This document shows, one piece after another, positions 62,803 through 64,000 of a stretch of DNA of 64,000 bases (position 1 is its first letter; every line of letters begins with the position of its first letter). Origin of the DNA: Oligoflexia bacterium. GTDB taxonomy: Bacteria > Bdellovibrionota > UBA1018. The position numbers and the translations under genes are program-made. The stretch covers positions 124,001 through 188,000 of the forward strand of contig JAMPXJ010000001.1 in assembly GCA_023701205.1 (NCBI GenBank), read 5' to 3'. The notes beneath the pieces were generated by a model. It saw nothing but the letters and a program-made list of their open reading frames with translations, was not told the DNA's origin and ran no database searches.

Positions 62803-63483
62803 ATGATCAGGATCCTGCTGGTCGAGGATGAGGAAAATGTCCGAATGCCGCTCGAGGATTATCTGAAGCGGGAAGGTTTCGCGCTTCGGATTGCCGGAAC
62901 GCTGGCTCAGGCCGAACGCGAATTCGCGCGCGAGGCGCCGGAGCTGGTGCTTTTGGACTGGATGCTGCCGGATGGCCAGGGAATCGAGCTTCTCAGGAAA
63001 TGGAGGAGCCAGGGAAGCCGGGTTCCGGCGATTCTGCTTACCGCGCGAGCCGAGCTCGTGGACAAGGTGGTCGGCCTTGAGCTCGGGGCCAATGATTACG
63101 TCACCAAGCCGTTCGAGCCGCGGGAGCTCGTGGCGCGGATCCGGGTGCAGCTTCGTGATCGCATGGATTCCGGAGCTTCCGGAAAGAGAGGCGAACCGGT
63201 CGTGGTCGCGGGATTCCATCTGGATCCGCGGACGCGTCAGGTCCTTTTCCAGGGACAGGAGACGGAGCTCACTCGAATGGAATTCGAGCTGCTGCGCGTT
63301 TTCCTGGAGCATCCCAACGAGATCTTCTCGCGTGAGGAGCTCCTCAAGAAGGTCTGGGGCTATGAGCGATCGCCCACCACGCGAACAGTCGACACGCATG
63401 TGCTCCAGCTGAGGCAGAAATTCGGGGCAGAGCCCTTCGAGACCCTGCATGGCATCGGATATCGTTTCAGATTTCACAAATGA
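62803..63483 (+). CDS. Response regulator, OmpR/PhoB family
   Basis: 226 residues. Receiver domain 1-120 with the phospho-acceptor D52 (LVLLDWMLPD), acidic D9/E10, T80 and K102 (YVTKPFEP). C-terminal winged helix (about 130-224, RMEFELLRVFLEHPNEIFSREELLKKVW and TVDTHVLQLRQKF). Partner of the kinase encoded just upstream. A TxACAAACTyC sequence occurs before the kinase gene (61340) and again before the downstream exported protein (63500), a candidate binding site. Confidence 0.92.
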   Translation: MIRILLVEDEENVRMPLEDYLKREGFALRIAGTLAQAEREFAREAPELVLLDWMLPDGQGIELLRKWRSQGSRVPAILLTARAELVDKVVGLELGANDYVTKPFEPRELVARIRVQLRDRMDSGASGKRGEPVVVAGFHLDPRTRQVLFQGQETELTRMEFELLRVFLEHPNEIFSREELLKKVWGYERSPTTRTVDTHVLQLRQKFGAEPFETLHGIGYRFRFHK

Positions 63484-63556
63484 CTTGCGAGCGTCTGACA
63501 AACTTCAAAACCCGCTATGGGAAGGTGTTTGAAAACGCCACCCAAAGGAGGGGCAA

Positions 63557-64000
63557 ATGATGAAACTGAACTGGAAGTCGGGATTTTGTGTGTTGGGTTT
63601 GTTTATGGGATCGGGCGCCCTCGCGGGAAGTTTTTTCGCCTCAGGCGAGGGTCCGGTCGTAGGCGCGCAGCAAGCATACGCGCAGGGCGATTTCAGGAAG
63701 ATGATGCTCGAGATCAAGGCTGGGCTCGAGGCAGCGCCCCAGGACCGCGCGATTCGGGAAAATCTCCTGAGCCTCTACCGCAAAGCACGGGAGGTCGCGG
63801 GTACGAACGGGCTCCCCGCCGATTGGGAGCTGCCCCCGGAGCTGACGAACTTCCGGATTTCCACGCGGCGTTCGGAGGTGGACACCTCCGGCGTGGCTTA
63901 CCTGCTCAAGGTGAACTCTTCCCAGAGTGAGTCAGGTTCCGTGCGACAGCTTCAGATCGTGCGTCATCCGGATGAGGTGGTTCTCGATAAACAGAAGGAA
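63557..64000 (+). CDS. Exported protein, 5' part (runs off the right edge)
   Basis: The frame is open from ATG 63557 (or 63560) to the last base, 148 codons so far; aaaggagggg lies 4-7 nt upstream. The N-terminus has a signal-like hydrophobic stretch (GFCVLGLFMGSGALAGSFFA). The rest contains QQAYAQGDFRKMMLEIKAGLEAAPQDRAIRENLLSLYRKA, a TPR-like pair of helices, then a beta-rich segment (LTNFRISTRRSEVDTSGVAYLLKV). It follows a VxrAB-like pair, and the Vibrio operon continues with vxrCDE, so it may be an accessory or target gene of this system (inference). Confidence 0.75.
   Translation, partial: MMKLNWKSGFCVLGLFMGSGALAGSFFASGEGPVVGAQQAYAQGDFRKMMLEIKAGLEAAPQDRAIRENLLSLYRKAREVAGTNGLPADWELPPELTNFRISTRRSEVDTSGVAYLLKVNSSQSESGSVRQLQIVRHPDEVVLDKQKE

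Noticed and set aside
63517..63930. 137-codon frame near the right edge
   Set aside because: It is in a different frame from the gene at 63557, which has a Shine-Dalgarno, signal peptide and open frame to the window end.

Overview
The window looks like a chromosomal segment of a Gram-negative, Bdellovibrionota/Oligoflexia-like bacterium (inference). Pointers are a TIGR02147-type regulator, a secreted protein with a GNGGD motif of a kind I associate with Bdellovibrio relatives, Tad pilus genes mixed with FHA-domain genes, many Sec-exported proteins of no recognised family, and generally high GC with a distinctly AT-richer island. Genes are tightly packed, often with ATGA, GTGA or TGATG overlaps. 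No gene-free stretch exceeds about 300 bp, and I saw no rRNA, tRNA, CRISPR array or complete insertion sequence.

Layout. (1) 1-7565: end of the spc operon plus the alpha operon (rpsE, rpmD, rplO, secY, adk, map, rpmJ, rpsM, rpsK, rpsD, rpoA, rplQ), closed by a clear intrinsic terminator. (2) 7.7-12.5 kb: two exported proteins of unknown function, one a 1,209-residue protein with about twelve regularly spaced cysteine pairs. (3) 12.6-14.6 kb, minus strand: HNH nuclease, ECF-like sigma factor and zinc-finger anti-sigma factor. (4) 14.7-19.5 kb: thioredoxin-like protein, the IscS/ThiI sulfur-transfer pair and a sigma-54 activator. (5) 19.5-25.8 kb: AT-richer accessory island with a caspase-like exported protein, a frameshifted AAA ATPase, small secreted proteins, an S41-protease remnant and related palindromic repeats. 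(6) 26.5-31.8 kb: propionyl-CoA-type carboxylase in three genes plus methylmalonyl-CoA mutase large subunit, a propionate-to-succinyl-CoA route. (7) 31.8-35.3 kb, minus strand: NagZ, two peptide-type ABC permeases and an exported protein.

(8) 35.4-52.9 kb is the most distinctive part. A Tad/Flp pilus locus runs from tadC to tadB and has an inserted signalling block: DUF192, an FHA-sensor-PAS membrane protein, two FHA/TPR membrane proteins and a PP2C-like phosphatase. Then come three Flp-type pilin-like genes, a prepilin peptidase, two TadE-like pseudopilins, CpaB, the CpaC secretin, a single-chain TadZ-TadA (CpaE-CpaF) fusion ATPase, TadB and an exported RHS/YD-repeat protein. The arrangement suggests a Thr-phosphopeptide-controlled pilus; no Ser/Thr kinase gene is in the window.

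(9) 52.9-64 kb: PotABC transporter without PotD, a metallophosphoesterase, an OsmC protein, a YgiQ radical-SAM protein, a SufT-like/DUF2249/polytopic-membrane trio, and a VxrA/VxrB-like two-component system followed by an exported protein that runs off the right edge.

A recurrent theme is a -10-like hexamer only 6-9 nt upstream of a start codon that has no Shine-Dalgarno sequence, which suggests leaderless mRNAs for several genes.
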